This document shows, piece by piece, positions 46,752 through 59,389 of a DNA stretch of 64,000 nucleotides; within the stretch, counting starts at the first letter, position 1; each line of letters begins with the position of its first letter. Under the pieces are notes generated by a model. The model saw only the letters and a list, made by a program, of their open reading frames with translations, made no database searches and was not told the origin of the DNA. A program made the position numbers and the translations under genes. This stretch comes from Tillus elongatus (Eukaryota > Arthropoda > Insecta > Coleoptera > Cleridae): contig OZ023269.1 in assembly GCA_964006375.1 (NCBI GenBank), forward strand, positions 127,147,723-127,211,722. Reading direction: 5' to 3'.

Positions 46752-47880
46752 GGACGCAGCTAGTGCGTTATGGTAGTGAATTTTCATAAAAATGTTTTTA
46801 ATAGTAAATATGCCTTTTTGAAGAAAGCAGGCATCAAATTTTCTTGCCAGTATAACCTGTATAGGCGAAACACAGTGTAATATATTTTATTAAATTAACT
46901 TTATTGTTTGAAAATGTACAATTTTCTAAAAATAAACTTAAAATGTTCCCGAAAAACTGGTTTCCCTGCCAACGAACCTTATAGGTTAATACAATATTGA
47001 GCTATTTAAATTTGAAGCATTTAATGAAAATTCGCTACCATAACGCACTTGCTGCGTCCAGAATTTCTTTTCTGACAAACATGCATTATATTTAAATAGA
47101 AAATGCAAAAATGCAATAATATAAGGCACGACTTATGGGCCAACCTGTGATTGTAGAAATATTTTTTAAGATGAAGCTCAAGACACCCTATAATATGTGT
47201 ATATAATTTTTTTCGTATGTTATATAATAACTGATATATTGAGGTTTAGTGATTTTTTACAAAAATTCGCTAAAAATTATATACCCTCAAACGATAAACT
47301 CTATAGCTAGAACTACTGAAAAGCATCAGAGAAAGGGTCTATTTGAAGTGAGTTTTTTGGAAACATTGTGGTAAAATGAAGTACACTGACGGTTGAAGCT
47401 GAGAGTTCGGAGTTTGTAAAACATTCTTCTCGTGACAATTTCTCTACATAACTCGTATTAGTTTCAGGTTCTTTGCCTAAATGTTACCAATTTTGACGTT
47501 TTAAATCGCGACTTTGACCTTTTCAGAAAAACCCCAATTTTTTTTCTTTAAATCCCTATAACTTTTTTGTCTTGTAACTTCCAGATCCAAATTTTGGTAC
47601 CTAATTTATTTTTAATTATATAAATCGGCGTACCAAATTTGGTTGCCCTTACTTTGTTATTTCCGGAGATATATAAATTTTCCGAAAGAAAACGCAACAT
47701 TTTCCGCGAGAAGCTGGGTCGATTTTCCTGCCTAACCAACTTATCCAAGCGACTTACAAGATGAAGGTACTCACCAAATTTTATAAAAATCGGCTCATTA
47801 TTTTTTTAGTTATCGGTGTGATTCACGGCGCGATGTCCTCATTGGTGATTTTTTTAAAAAGAAAATTCACTAAAAATACA
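46752..47880 (+). mobile_element. Non-coding modular element, copy lacking (TA)n
   Basis: The MITE-like block 46752-47059 is followed by the spacer (AAAGGGTCTATTTGAAGTGA at about 47332) and the left module (47480-47820). After TTATCGGTGTGATTCACGG the end of the right module (CGATGTCCTCATTGGTGA) follows directly, without a TA array. The copy ends at AAGAAAATTCACTAAA. Confidence 0.72.
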
Positions 47881-48419
47881 AAAAAAGAACACTATGAGAA
47901 GGCAAGGCCCTTAAAAATTATGGAGGGTAGTTAAAGAAACCACGGAAAAAGTCTAGGATCGTATTAAATATGGAACGGTTTCACAAGTTAGGGCAAGAAC
48001 AAACAAGATATGCTATTCAAATTGAATTAAGTCTAAAAAGTTTTTATCTCCTCTTTATTAAACTACTTTTTATACAAAAACTCGCAAAAAAATTCATCGG
48101 AATAACAACAATTTTATCAAATAACGGTAAAATGAAATGAAAGACTAAAAAAATGTAAACTCGTCTTATTATAGTATGCGATAATCTGGTGCAAACCGGT
48201 TAGGCCACTCAACCTAGGTAGGTATATACGCTAGCATGTTAGTTTTCTAACGTCTTTATTATTTATACCAAACAATTTTTATCTACAATAGATTTTTTGC
48301 TCATATTTTAACAAACTGAACGAAAATAACGACTTAGACACAGATCTAGGAGCTTGTTAGTCATTTCGTGTCATATTTTTTTACTCAGATTCGTACGTCT
48401 ACCACAATTATCAATTTTA
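47881..48419. other. AT-rich stretch, nothing recognised
   Basis: No motif, RNA or repeat boundary was recognised. Confidence 0.35.
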
Positions 48420-49389
<970 letters not shown>

Positions 49390-49640
49390 TATCCCATGCT
49401 GATAAAAATCATACAAACTGACGAGAGCATGATAAAAACTTCTTGGTATTCCCACAAGATGGTGCTCCTCCGCATGACGCCTAGACAGTGCCACAGTACT
49501 TTGATAAAAGTTTTCCAGACGTTTGTATGGGAGACGTGGCCAAATCCAATGGTCCCTAAGGTCATCAGACTTAGCACCACTGCAATTTTTATGAGCACAT
49601 TTAAAAAGCAAAAATTATGCAACTCAGCTCACGGACCTGC
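49390..49640 (+). pseudogene. Tc1/mariner-superfamily transposase scrap
   Basis: The plus strand reads LLVFPQDGAPPHDA, a stop, then TVPQYFDKSFPDVCMGDVAK. This is the block around the second catalytic Asp. After shifts, RSSDLAPLQFL and HLKSKNYATQLTDL (a LWGxLKSKVY-like end) follow; Gln stands where the third catalytic Asp is expected. This is a ~250-bp relic of the same broad family as 56841-58609. Minus-strand frames over it are shadows. Confidence 0.7.
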
Positions 49641-50388
49641 AATATTTTGAAATTTGAAGTTTTTTCCCTTGAAAAGAATTGGAAATTCACTGAAACATAT
49701 AATCCTTAGGTAAATCTTTGCATATTTATCTTTGAAAGTTTTGTATTAGCTTGTTTAATTTTGTAGAAAAGCTTTTACGAGCTTTTAACACTTATCCGAA
49801 TTTTACATGCATTTCTTCATACTAAACAAAATGAATATTATGTTTTAAATCTTTTTATGTTGCTTTCAGCAAGTATTTAATGTAAAACTTTTCTCAGCTC
49901 GTATTAATTCAAGCTCGTAATAGTTCAAAAATTCCAACATTATCGGGAATTATAATGAGTGAATCAACCATTAAAGTTTGCAGTGAACTAACTATAACTC
50001 CCTTTTAACCAACTTTGTTATTCCCGTGAAAAGTTCGACACCCATAAAATCATATTTAAAATGTAACTAAGCGTAATTTTTATAAAAAGTCTCTAAATTT
50101 TGTAGGTAAGAAACAATGTAACGCGGTTTAATTATTACTGAGGTAAAAAGCTGTTACACCCTTGTTGAACTTCCTTGAATGTCTGGTTAACGGATTTACT
50201 TTTTAGGTTATGTTCCATTTCACGGGATTAATTTGACAGCAGTTTTTTTATCGTTACATTATCTAAATTCTTTTCATCGGTTTGTACAGATTTTTGATGA
50301 GAAAGGCCTTTCCCGGAGACATCATTGAATTTTAGTGAATTTTTATTAACAAACTTTGGTATATGTTCAATATAAATATAAAAAGTCT
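49641..50388. other. AT-rich stretch, nothing recognised
   Basis: No motif, RNA or repeat boundary was recognised. Confidence 0.35.
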
Positions 50389-51390
50389 GGACGCAGCAAG
50401 TGCGTCATGGAAGAGAATTTTCATAAAAATGTTTTTTTACTGCAAATATGTATCTTTAATGCAAGCAGGCACCAATTTGGTCACCGGTATAACTTACATA
50501 GTAGAAACAATGTACCATATTTTATCAAAATAACTTGTTTGAAGATGTACAAAAATTTTGCGAAAATAAACAGGTTTCCGAGAAAACTCGTTTCCTAGCC
50601 GACGAACCTTAGATTAATAGCAAATTGAGTTATTGGATTTTGAAACATTTAATGACAATTCACTACCAAAACACACTTACTGCGTCTCGTTTTTTTTTAC
50701 AAACATGCATCATATTTCGATGAAAAATGCAAAAATTCAATAAGGAATGTTAAAAAAAATTGTAGTTATCACCAATGACGTTATGGGCCATCCTGTGATT
50801 GTGAAAATAATTTTATAAGATGTAGCTCAAGACACACTATAAGTAACATATACAATTTTTCTCGTATCTTGCATAATAACAATTATATTGAGCTTTACCG
50901 TAGAAATGCGTCACCCTGTATATATGTAAACAGAAAGTAAACCCGGATATGGATTCTAGAGGGCCTAGTTTGCGCTCATCTGAAGAAATCTTTTTAGAAT
51001 TCAAAAGCCGCGGGCTCCTCATTAACCATTTTTTTCTACGAAAATTAGCTAAAAAGTATAGAGCATTAAACAACAACTAAAACTATTGCCAAAGCATTAG
51101 AGAAAGGGTCTATTTGAAATGAATTTGCTGGAAATATTTTATTAAAATGAAGGGCAATGATGGTTGAAGCTGAAATTTAAGGGGTTACAGAACACTCTTT
51201 ACATAATCCGTATTTCTTTCAGGTTCTTTGCCTAAAATTTAAAGGTCCTAAACGGGGGAAGCAATTTCTAAAGAACAGTGTTGACAATAGTGTTGAGAAG
51301 GGGCAAAAATTTCAACATCTCTTCTATAATCAAGGGTATTTGGCAGGATTTCAACTTTGATCGCTACCGTAACGCACTTGCTACGTGACG
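50389..51390 (+). mobile_element. Non-coding modular element, rearranged copy
   Basis: The MITE-like block 50389-50687 is followed by CAAACATGCATCATATTTCG spacer text, then a right module (50935-51030). After that comes the AGAGAAAGGGTCTATTTGAA spacer (about 51101). A single inverted MITE-like end (51362-51390) closes it. The left module and (TA)n are missing, so the order differs from the 34-kb copy. Confidence 0.65.
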
Positions 51391-52159
51391 CCTTTATTAT
51401 TTTTTCACTGTTTGTTAATCAAACTCCTTTCACTTTTGCGTTATTATCATTATTTTTTTACATATAAATCAATTTTGTTGTATATCGCGTATACTTTTAG
51501 AAAACTATTAACTTATTTTCATGGCACACTGTCAGGCAAATTATGGAGTAAGAACATGGTTGTTGTGGTGTAAGCTTCTTTCGTTTTTCCGTTTCTATTT
51601 TTAACAACACTGGCCTGAGTTTTAATTAGGAACATGTAAGAGCATGTTGCACGTTTATTTTCTAAGTAATTGTTACTTTGCATGTGAAATATGACGTCGA
51701 AATCAAATTCTATTGATTTAAAATATAGCTCGTATTCATGGTCAAGTGTTGAAAATTGAAGTAATTATTTTGCATTTGTTGTAGTCAAAACTAAATGTTT
51801 AAAAAAGTCAGTGCATAATATTCATTATCCTCGACTTGACGCCAAGGGCGTAGATAAGGGAAGGCTAATGGGGGTAATTACACCACTCAGACCGATGGAG
51901 AAAACAATTAGTATGTTGCCAGAATTTATCTGTTAAAAAAATGAGGGATCTCGTAAGTAAGTAAAGCCTTAAAAAATTTTTGTGAATATGCTCCTTGGAT
52001 CTGTATTTTAGCAATTTAGAAGAAAGAAGAATGAGCGCAGACGGATGCTTCACGAGATTGTATGAAGAAATTGATAAATATTTCCATAAGGTTTTCGTAT
52101 AAACACTATAGACAGAGACATCTTACTAAGTTTAAACCATTTTTTTCTTCCTCAGGGCT
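51391..52159. other. No recognised gene
   Basis: AT-rich sequence; frames at 51385-51573 and 51865-52053 show no motif. Confidence 0.35.
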
Positions 52160-52800
52160 CGTCCGCGGCCTTGCCGCCTCGATAGCACTGCAAACTTTGG
52201 TTGATTGTGCATACCCTTAGTCTTACTCCACCCATTCCAAAATCACTGTGCCTTGAACTAGTCTGCACATCGATTGGTAGGGTGATGTTTTATATTGCTC
52301 TGTCTCCGGTCTAGACTGACCGTAGATCAGTTGTCTTTTGCGGGCCAGAGCTTTACAACGCCCCATTTTATGCAGGTGTTTCTCGACGGCCATGTGTCCC
52401 GTCAAGAGACCTGTTGTGTTTCTGAGCTGTCCTCTGCTAAGATTTAGCAGCTCCACAGCTCTCTTTGAACTGGGTTCGTCAATTATTGACTTTCGATGTG
52501 TGAGCCCTGGACAGTCCGCCCAGTACACCTTGTGTTGGTTTCTGACCCAGGACTTAATGGCTCCCCTGGCAGTGCTCTTTGTCACGCCCAGAGTCGGTTC
52601 TGGTCCCATAAATGGACCCTCTATTGACGAGACTGTCAGCTTCTTCATTGCCTTTAACCCCCGAGTGACCTGGCACCCAGATGAGGGTCACCCCATTCTG
52701 CCCAGCCAAGTCGCTCGTCTCGTCTCGGCACTCACTCACCAGCCAGGAATTTACCCGTGGGCTACTTAGTGCCTTAAGGGCTGCCTGGCTGTGGATTTGG
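52160..52800 (-). pseudogene. Non-LTR retrotransposon RNase H and C-terminus
   Basis: The minus strand from about 52800 reads IHSQAALKAL, then NGVTLIWVPGHSGVKGNEEA, the C-terminal part of the RNase H domain that follows RT in several arthropod LINEs. A one-base shift lies near 52600-52640, inside MGPEPTLGV. The 141-codon frame 52223-52648 continues with SRGQLRNTTGLLTGHMAVEK and HLHKMG, the usual LSRxxLRxxxGxLTGH tail. The zinc-knuckle-like Cys residues expected just after it are not intact. The RT part is absent. It is more GC-rich than its flanks. It is a different family from the four-copy LINE. Confidence 0.87.
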
Positions 52801-52974
52801 ATTTAGGCACAGCTGAACTTGGTGTATTTTTGATGATCTGGTAATTCTGTTTTTCCCATTATATTTTCATTTTTTTCGAGTGTCCATTTTTATTATAGCA
52901 CACGTTGTTATAGCTGTTATGACTGGTATATTGCTGGGCGTACGTTAGGGGTGGAAACTTAGGACTCTGTTTTT

Positions 52975-53145
52975 TCTGATTCTAATTATAAGATCATTTT
53001 CACCGACAATCTCAAGTTGTTTTCGCAAATAATTACGATAAATAAAGATATCATGATATGCTGCAATTGTTGTCACGGTATATTACTGCCTCTGGTGTCC
53101 CCTAGGAGTAAAATCTTGGTCCTTTGCTTTTCCCGTTCTTTTTCT
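52975..53145 (+). pseudogene. Scrambled non-LTR RT motifs
   Basis: IIFTDNLKLFSQI (about 52996-53035) resembles the FADDLKLF catalytic block. ASGV P-stop-E-stop-NLGPLLFPFFFY (about 53085-53150) resembles SGVPQGSNLGPLLF. In an intact RT the second comes before the first, so the order here is inverted. Two adjacent fragments or a rearrangement would explain it. Both are short and degraded. Confidence 0.45.
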
Positions 53146-53484
53146 ACACCTATGCTTAAGTATGACATCCATTTCTTTCCTGTATCTAAATATACTTTAG
53201 AGAAATACGTCTATAAATGGTGAAACCATCATCATAATCACAGTCTAAAGGTGTTTGTCGCGCTGTCATCGGAACTATGATTATCTTTCCGAAGCAGCTC
53301 TATTTATTTAATTGTAGTTTCTACTTTTAATCAATTGTGACAAGCTTTCTAAAAGTTTTCCTCTTGTTCTACTTCTTCCTTATTCCCAAGTATTTGTCCT
53401 TCAAATAACGTTATTAGAAAGTTTCATAATATGTCCAATAGATTTTGCATTTCTCCTCACAATTTCCTGTAGTAAGCATGTTTC

Positions 53485-53700
53485 CTATCTTACTTCTTTT
53501 AGCACAATTTTAATCGTCTTTCTATCTGTGTAACACGTCTGTATCAATTTTCTCCATGTACACATTTCAAAAGCTTTTTTCTTAATGTCTTGTTTAGTCA
53601 AAGTCCAAGTTTTAGCTCCATACAGTACACACGCCATATGAACGACTTGAAGTTTGGCTAAATTATAATATTTAGATGCCAAGAAACTACTGCCGATCTA
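53485..53700 (-). pseudogene. LINE C-terminal remnant (YGAxTWTLxK type)
   Basis: A 65-codon minus-strand frame reads LAKLQVVHMACVLYGAKTWT, LTKQDIKK, then KAFEMCTWRKLIQTCYTDRK. This is the conserved C-terminal region of LINE RTs with the YGAETWTL / AFEMWCWRRML / WTDR pattern. It is short, and nothing recognisable precedes it. A second remnant of this kind is at 59390-60260. Confidence 0.8.
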
Positions 53701-54410
53701 TGTACTATTACCTTTGGTATCTCTTGTATAAAAAATAAGTAATTAAAATTAAAAAAAATGGTAGTCTAATAAAGCAATCGACTCAAAACTGCAAATATGT
53801 AAATCCATACGTGTTGGTAATTTGTAATAGTGCGGATATTGAAGAACTAATATAAATTCAAAGTATTGTTTCTCTAATGTTATAAAACTTGGTAACGTTG
53901 TCCAACACATACAACATGCATAAAAGCCACGTGACAGGAAGAAATTTACGTGATAAGTTTCTCATAACTGACACCTTCCTTCAAATGGTTTTAAATAACC
54001 AATAAATAAAATAAAATTGACACTGCCAACCGGAAGCATATTAATATTTTTACGGAAGTTTGGCTTTTAACTTTAGTTCCCCTTTGTAATTTTCATCTTC
54101 GTTATTGAATAGTCTTTGTATTTGTTCTTCCAAGCGACGAAATAAAATTACTTCTTCAAACCCGTCCAAACGGTTATGTAGACAAACTATATGATTGGAA
54201 CAGTACACATATATAGGGCCTTTCACCCAACTGGTTCGTTAGACAATTAACCCTCTATTGCATAGATTCATTAATTTTTTTTAAACTACACCAAAAAATT
54301 AGTTTTCTGCTAAATTATTTGTCTATAAATGGTCACGTGTGACAAAGATCTTTTTTTTTCCTAATAGTTGAGAACATTGTACACGAGAATACTGCTGGAA
54401 ATTAAAAGTC
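53701..54410. other. AT-rich stretch, nothing recognised
   Basis: No motif, RNA or repeat boundary was recognised. Confidence 0.35.
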
Positions 54411-55034
54411 TGGACGCAGCAAGTGCGTTATGGTAGTGAATTTTTATTAAAATGTTTTAATGTCACATATGTCTTTTTTTAATGAAAGCAGGCATTAAAC
54501 TCGGTTAAATATTTTTTACACAAAAGGTTGCTAAAAGAATACATAAAATTTAAATCATATACCTAATCTGTAATTAAAATTGGCAATAAAATAATTTGTT
54601 TGCACGAAAATCCATCAAAACCTTATTTTCGGCGAATTTCGTTTAAAAAATGTTCCATCAATTGAATAATTTTTCATACAAAAATTCTCAACAAATGTTT
54701 TTTCAAAGATAATTCATTAAACTCATTTAGAAGAAAATTCGCTATTAAAAGAACATTTTGTACAAGAAAGTTCGCTAACAAAAATAAAGTTAAAATATTC
54801 AAAATCTGATCCAAATACAAAACTAGATGCTTTTTCTGTGGCTTTACAGAGAAAATTATTTTGGGTGTGGATGCAGTAAAAATTAAATCCGGTTGTAGAG
54901 AAGAAAACAACCTCTTCTGATGTCACAAATCTCTACATCTATGTTAAAGTCGCTAAAATATATTGGAATTACAAAATCTGATCAGATATAAAATGGAATC
55001 AAAAACGATACAAAGTTTTAAAAAAAATTAAAAG
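54411..55034. other. MITE-like end followed by degenerate GAAAATTCGCTAA-rich DNA
   Basis: A single MITE-like end is at 54411-54480 (GGACGCAGCAAGTGCGTTAT). From 54590 to 54790 there are many loose repeats of CGAAAATTCGCTAA-like text, as also at 43140-43400. The overlapping frames at 54674-54926 lie partly on this repeat and are not convincing genes. Confidence 0.5.
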
Positions 55035-55120
55035 AGAAATTCAGCTAACAGAGAGATTTGAACCCACGTCCCTACGCTCATCAGTCAGGGATACTAACCA
55101 TGACACCGCATAAGCCTTCT
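55035..55120 (-). repeat. tRNA-like sequence, probable SINE head
   Basis: The minus strand reads GCGGTGTCATGGTTAGTATC (box A-like) and, about 30 bp on, GGTTCAAATCTC (box B-like, 55053-55064). The layout fits a tRNA, but the arms do not close into a clean cloverleaf by eye. It is most likely a SINE head or tRNA relic. Confidence 0.5.
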
Positions 55121-55389
55121 GACAAACTGCAATGAGGAACGGTAAATAACCGATAATGGTTTTAAGTTATTTATTTGTAATATGTAAGGTCTTTAGAGGC
55201 AGATTTTGCAGTTATTTTAACAAATGAGAGGTGTAGCATACATTTAAAACATTCTAATATACATTTTATGCAATATTTACCATATATAAACCACAATGCT
55301 TATACTGATTGCCATGTTTCAAATCTCTAGTTTGACATTTACAGGAGAAAAATTATAAAATTCTGAAAGTAATCTTTCTGGTACTTCCT

Positions 55390-55502
55390 GAACTTTTTGC
55401 GCCATGAAAAGATAAACGTTGTCTGTAATATTTACTAGATTTTGTTTAACACATACACTATTTTGGTATTGCGTCTTCTTTGCCTTTGAGTGGCACTAAA
55501 AT
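55390..55502 (+). repeat. Dispersed repeat, copy 2 of 2
   Basis: Diverged copy of 15500-15612 (CTTTTTGCGCCATGAAAAG, GTCTGTAATATTTACTAGAT, GTGGCACTAAAATG). Confidence 0.6.
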
Positions 55503-55785
55503 GTTGCTTCATTCAGTGCCTATAACTTGTTTTCCGTTCAACATAGAGACCTAAATTTTAGTGCAGCGTTTGACTTTTACAACTTAAACCAGCTTGCCAG
55601 ATGTAGTTGCCATAGCTTTGTATATTTCCTGAGATATGATTTTTTTCTAGAAGAAAACCTACATTTTTCCCGGAAAAACTGGTCCGATTTTCCTGGCTAA
55701 CGAAGTTATCCAACCCACTTGCAAAGAGAATGTAGTCACTAAATTGTATCAAAATCGGCCCTTTATTTTTTGAGTTATCGGTGTG

Positions 55786-55869
<84 letters not shown>

Positions 55870-55999
55870 ATATCAAAATTGAAACTGACTCCGGATATGT
55901 GTTCTAGGGGGCCTAGTTCGCGCTCATTTGAAGTAATTTTTTCAAAATGCAAAACTCGCGATCTCCTCATTAGTGAATTTTTTCAAGAAAATTCACTAA
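55503..55999 (+). mobile_element. Modular element: left module, (TA)n, right module
   Basis: Left module 55503-55790 (TTTTTTGAGTTATCGGTGTG), (TA)n 55795-55866, right module 55867-55969. It closes with a perfect 12-bp hairpin, TTAGTGAATTTT (55970-55981) and AAAATTCACTAA (55988-55999). No MITE-like block precedes it. Confidence 0.78.
55795..55866. repeat. (TA)n microsatellite
   Basis: About 36 TA units between the left and right modules. Confidence 0.96.
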
Positions 56000-56840
56000 T
56001 ATAAATTAAAAAGCAATGTAAAGTGTTTGTCAGATTAGTAATTTTTACAAATCGCTGATCGATTTCTAGTCCAATAAGTGAGCATTCCGGCAAAGTGAAA
56101 TATCGAAGTTGTAAGTTAAAATGTCTGGCAGCTTTGGCCATGCATTTGACTTATCTAGCGTTATATGTATTTCGAATTAAAGGAATAAAGGGATAAGAGG
56201 TATGCCTTAGGTGCAATTTATTTGATGCTTGTTGAACTTGGAATTTACGACTTACTGTACGAACATTTCTTATAATGGCTATATTTTTCTTTCCTGAGGT
56301 GGATTTTGTGTCTCAATACGAGAATATTCTCGGCATTTTGTCGGTACATCGGTATTTTTGGGATTAACGGTGGTGAATCCAAACTTTTCAGATTTATTGC
56401 ATTTAAGAGATCCGCTGACGAGAATATAAATATCTCCGCTGTAGATTTTTTTTACCTCTTTGGATGCCTTAGATAGAAAGATTGCGCTTTCTAGTGTTTT
56501 TATTCGTAAACATTTTCTTGCTATATCAGGATTTGCCAGTTTTGCAACAACAAAAAATTGATACTGGTTTTGAAAAATATTAGTTTCTACACTGGTTAAT
56601 CGTAAAACCTCTCTATAATGCGCTTTAAGAGTTCTCTAAAAAATGATGTTTTAATATACAGTGTGAAACACACTTATGGAAGAAAATTCATTATTCAGCA
56701 AAAAATAGTTTTTGTGGAAAACGCTGAGACACGTGAAGTTTAATTTGTCGAACATTATCTTATAATCATAGTTAAAAAAATTAGACTCCCACCATTTTAC
56801 CCCCACCACTTTATCCTTTTTTTTTTAAATATCAACCCTA
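56000..56840. other. No recognised gene
   Basis: AT-rich sequence up to the TA flanking the transposon at 56841; no motif seen. Confidence 0.35.
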
Positions 56841-56973
56841 CATTTTTTCATCACAATTCGATGGATCACATTTTTTGGAATGCGAAGATACCCCATATGT
56901 ATGGTCTAATATTACAGTTTCCAATACAGGGTGGAAATTTAATACCGGAATATTAAAACTAAACAGTTTACCC

Positions 56974-57062
56974 TTCGACCGGAAAATTAACTCGGACAAT
57001 GGGCTAATAGATAATTATCCGCAGCCAAAATAATCGCGAACAACAACAACAACAGTTTACCC
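56974..57062 (+). mobile_element. Small insertion with 12-bp target duplication in the left inverted repeat
   Basis: The right arm has no counterpart for this segment. It is bracketed by AACAGTTTACCC at 56962-56973 and 57051-57062 and ends in an (AAC)n run before the second copy. That is the signature of a truncated retroelement insertion with an AAC-rich tail. Confidence 0.75.
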
Positions 57063-57385
57063 TGAAATACAAATTTCGAAAATCAACTTAATAAAAACGC
57101 CCCTTATAATAAATGTTCAAAATGTTCTCCGTTCACTTGCACACAACGAAATAATCTGCTCTGGAATTCTTTACTGACCCTTATCTTAAATTTCTTATCT
57201 TGTCTTTTATCTAAAACGTACTTGGTATCATTAATTGTTTCTTATTAACTACCAATTTTTGCAGTGTGAACGGTCAAATTTAACAGTTCTGTTTTATTTT
57301 GGGGTATATTGTGTTGAATGCACGGTCTCCTAATAAATTGGTCGTAATTTTGTTCCGATAATTTCAATTAATTTTTGGTCTAATA

Positions 57386-58423
57386 ATGCGATACTTAACT
57401 GAAACTCTGCGAACAGTAATATTAATGATGAATGGGTAAGGTGATATTTGTAGAACACGAGCACAAGTTGTTAACCTATTTAATGAAAAACATCCAGATT
57501 TGCCCCCACTAACCCAGAGAACTGTGTCTAAGATACATTCACAGTTTCGTGATTATGGACACGTTAAACCACTGCCTAGGAGACCCAAGTTTGTTGAAGA
57601 AGATGTAAAACTCAATATTTTATTGGCTTTTCAAGAAGAATCAACAACTTCTACCCATCAAGTTGCACGTGACTATGATGTTAGTCAATCAACAGTTTTA
57701 AGGTGTCTCAAAAACGAAAAAATGCATCCCTATAAACTACAACTGCGATTTTGTGAACAACTGCTGGACATGTTACATAGAAATGTTATTTCTTCTGCTG
57801 CCGGTCTGTTTTCCGATGATGCAACATTTCTTTTGAATGGCGATGTAAACAGGCAAAATTGCAGATACTGTGCTGCCGAAAACCCTCACTGGATGCGTCA
57901 AACACACACTCAGCGTCCTCAGAAGTTGAACGTTTGGGCTGGTATCATTGGTGATCCCTTAGTTGGACTGGTTTTTATAGAAAATCTAAACGGTCTAAGA
58001 TATTTAGAAATGCTAAGAGAACAGGTTGTCCGAATGTTAGCAGAACTGTATCCAAATGTAATGGAACCTAATATTCCCCATGAAAGGATGTGGTTTCAAC
58101 AAGACGGTGCACCACCACACTTTGCTCTTCAAGTACAGGAGTATTTACACGAAGTCTTTCCACAAAGATGGATTGGACGAAGAGGTTTCGTAGAATGGCC
58201 TGCTAGATCAACAGATCTTACACCTCTTGATTTCTTTTTATAGGGATACCTTAAAGACAGAGTGTATGAAACCCAACCTGCTGATTTAGATGATTTGAAA
58301 ATGAAAATAACTGAAATTATGAACGTAACGCCTGACGTGTTGAACAGAGTTAGGGAAGAATTCCAGAGCAGGTTATTTCGTTGTCTGCAAGTGAATGGAG
58401 AACATTTCGAACATTTATTATAA
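57386..58423 (+). pseudogene. Transposase of the 56841-58609 element, two in-frame stops
   Basis: A single frame of 346 codons runs from ATG 57386 to TAA 58423. It has two internal stops: TAA at codon 18 and TAG at codon 286. Codons 1-70 form the helix-turn-helix (FNEKHPDLPPLTQRTVSKIH), then VARDYDVSQSTVLRCLK gives a second one. The catalytic triad is FSDDATF (Asp144), WFQQDGAPPHFA (Asp240) and STDLTPLDFFL (Asp282). The last two are separated by 41 residues, a DD41D spacing like that of the Visitor group. RQNCRYCAAENPHWM and RPQKLNVWAGIIGD are conserved family blocks. The codon-286 stop replaces the Trp normally in DFFLWGYLK by one base. About 10-20 residues seem missing after HPYKLQL. It would cut and paste at TA sites. 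It is dead as read, but only recently. Confidence 0.9.
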
Positions 58424-58609
58424 GAAAGGAACGTTTTTATTAAGTTTATTTTCGAAATTTGAATTTCAGGGTAAACTGTTTAGTTGTAATATTCCGGTAT
58501 TAAAATCCCACCATGTATTGAAAACTGTAATATTAGACCATACATATATATATGCGGGGTATCTCCGCATTCAGAAAAATGTGATCCATCAAATTGTGAT
58601 GGAAAAATG

Positions 58610-58970
58610 TACTTATTTTATGAAACATTTTTCAGGCTTGATATTGTTTTATTCCAGCTTATTCAGTTCTTTCTGAGATAAAAACAGCACAATGCCATAT
58701 TAAATCAAGATAGTTGTAAACAAAAAGTTGATGCAAAAAATGTGCAGTAATAAAACTTTTCTCAATCTACATAAAAAACCATTACCCTGAAAAAAGAACT
58801 GATACGATTCCGATATTTAACAATCCTCAAATTACTAAATGGTAAAGTTTTAACTTATATGAAGACAAAAAGTATGATGACTGAGACTTCAATTTTCTGG
58901 TAGGCTTTACATACGCGTACGGTACGCGTACAGCGAAACAGTTTATGACAACCAACTTTTTACATTCTAG
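58610..58970. other. No gene; perfect short palindrome
   Basis: ACGCGTAC-G-GTACGCGT (about 58913-58931) is a perfect odd palindrome. Nothing else was recognised. Confidence 0.4.
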
Positions 58971-58980
58971 GTCTTAACCC

Positions 58981-59010
58981 GTGAAGATGGCTCAATAGGG
59001 GCCGAAACGC
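58981..59010 (+). ncRNA. Hammerhead-like core of another PLE-type end
   Basis: CGTGAAGA (first core base changed from C) is followed by GGCTC-AATA-GGGCC, a 5-bp stem with one G-U pair, and then GAAACGCG. This is the hammerhead layout (CUGANGA, stem II, GAAA) in the form seen at PLE ends. No PLE coding sequence is adjacent. Confidence 0.4.
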
Positions 59011-59389
59011 GTAGAGTTATCAATTAAATTGTACTGCCTGGTAGAAAAGCTTTTTAATTCAAATTCCTCTAACCATGTCAAACCCGCACGTGTTATCGTT
59101 TAGAAATAATAAAAGACAAGATACACCCAACGGTGCGCCCGCGCTCGCGTGTGTGTGCCTGTGTTAAGAAGGGTTGTGAGATGAGATCACTTGTGATCGA
59201 CTAGCGATGACGATTCGGACAACACCGCTTAGTGCATATTTCAAAACCGTGCTGGTTTCACCTGTGATTATGGTCAGGGATAATTTTGGTTTTAGCTGAC
59301 GTAATTATCCAGTTGAAGTTAGACAACGGCTAAGACTATCGGCTGTGCTCTTGGCTCACGTGCTCCACTTCCTGGAGTTCCTGTTGGTG

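Larger units (their letters stand above)
56841..58609 (+). mobile_element. Near-complete Tc1/mariner-superfamily element with ~300-bp inverted ends
   Basis: The ends are CATTTTTTCATCACAATTCG (56841) and the inverted CATTTTTCCATCACAATTTG (from 58609), each flanked by TA (56839-56840; 58610-58611), the superfamily's target site. Inverted similarity continues inward to about 57190 on the left and 58335 on the right. It therefore includes the last ~25 codons of the transposase. The left arm holds an 89-bp insertion (see 56974-57062). The transposase gene (57386-58423) occupies the centre. Apart from two nonsense codons and that insertion the element looks complete at ~1.77 kb. Confidence 0.9.

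Noticed and set aside
55035..55120. Functional tRNA gene
   Set aside because: tRNA-like boxes without a convincing cloverleaf; listed as a relic or SINE head.
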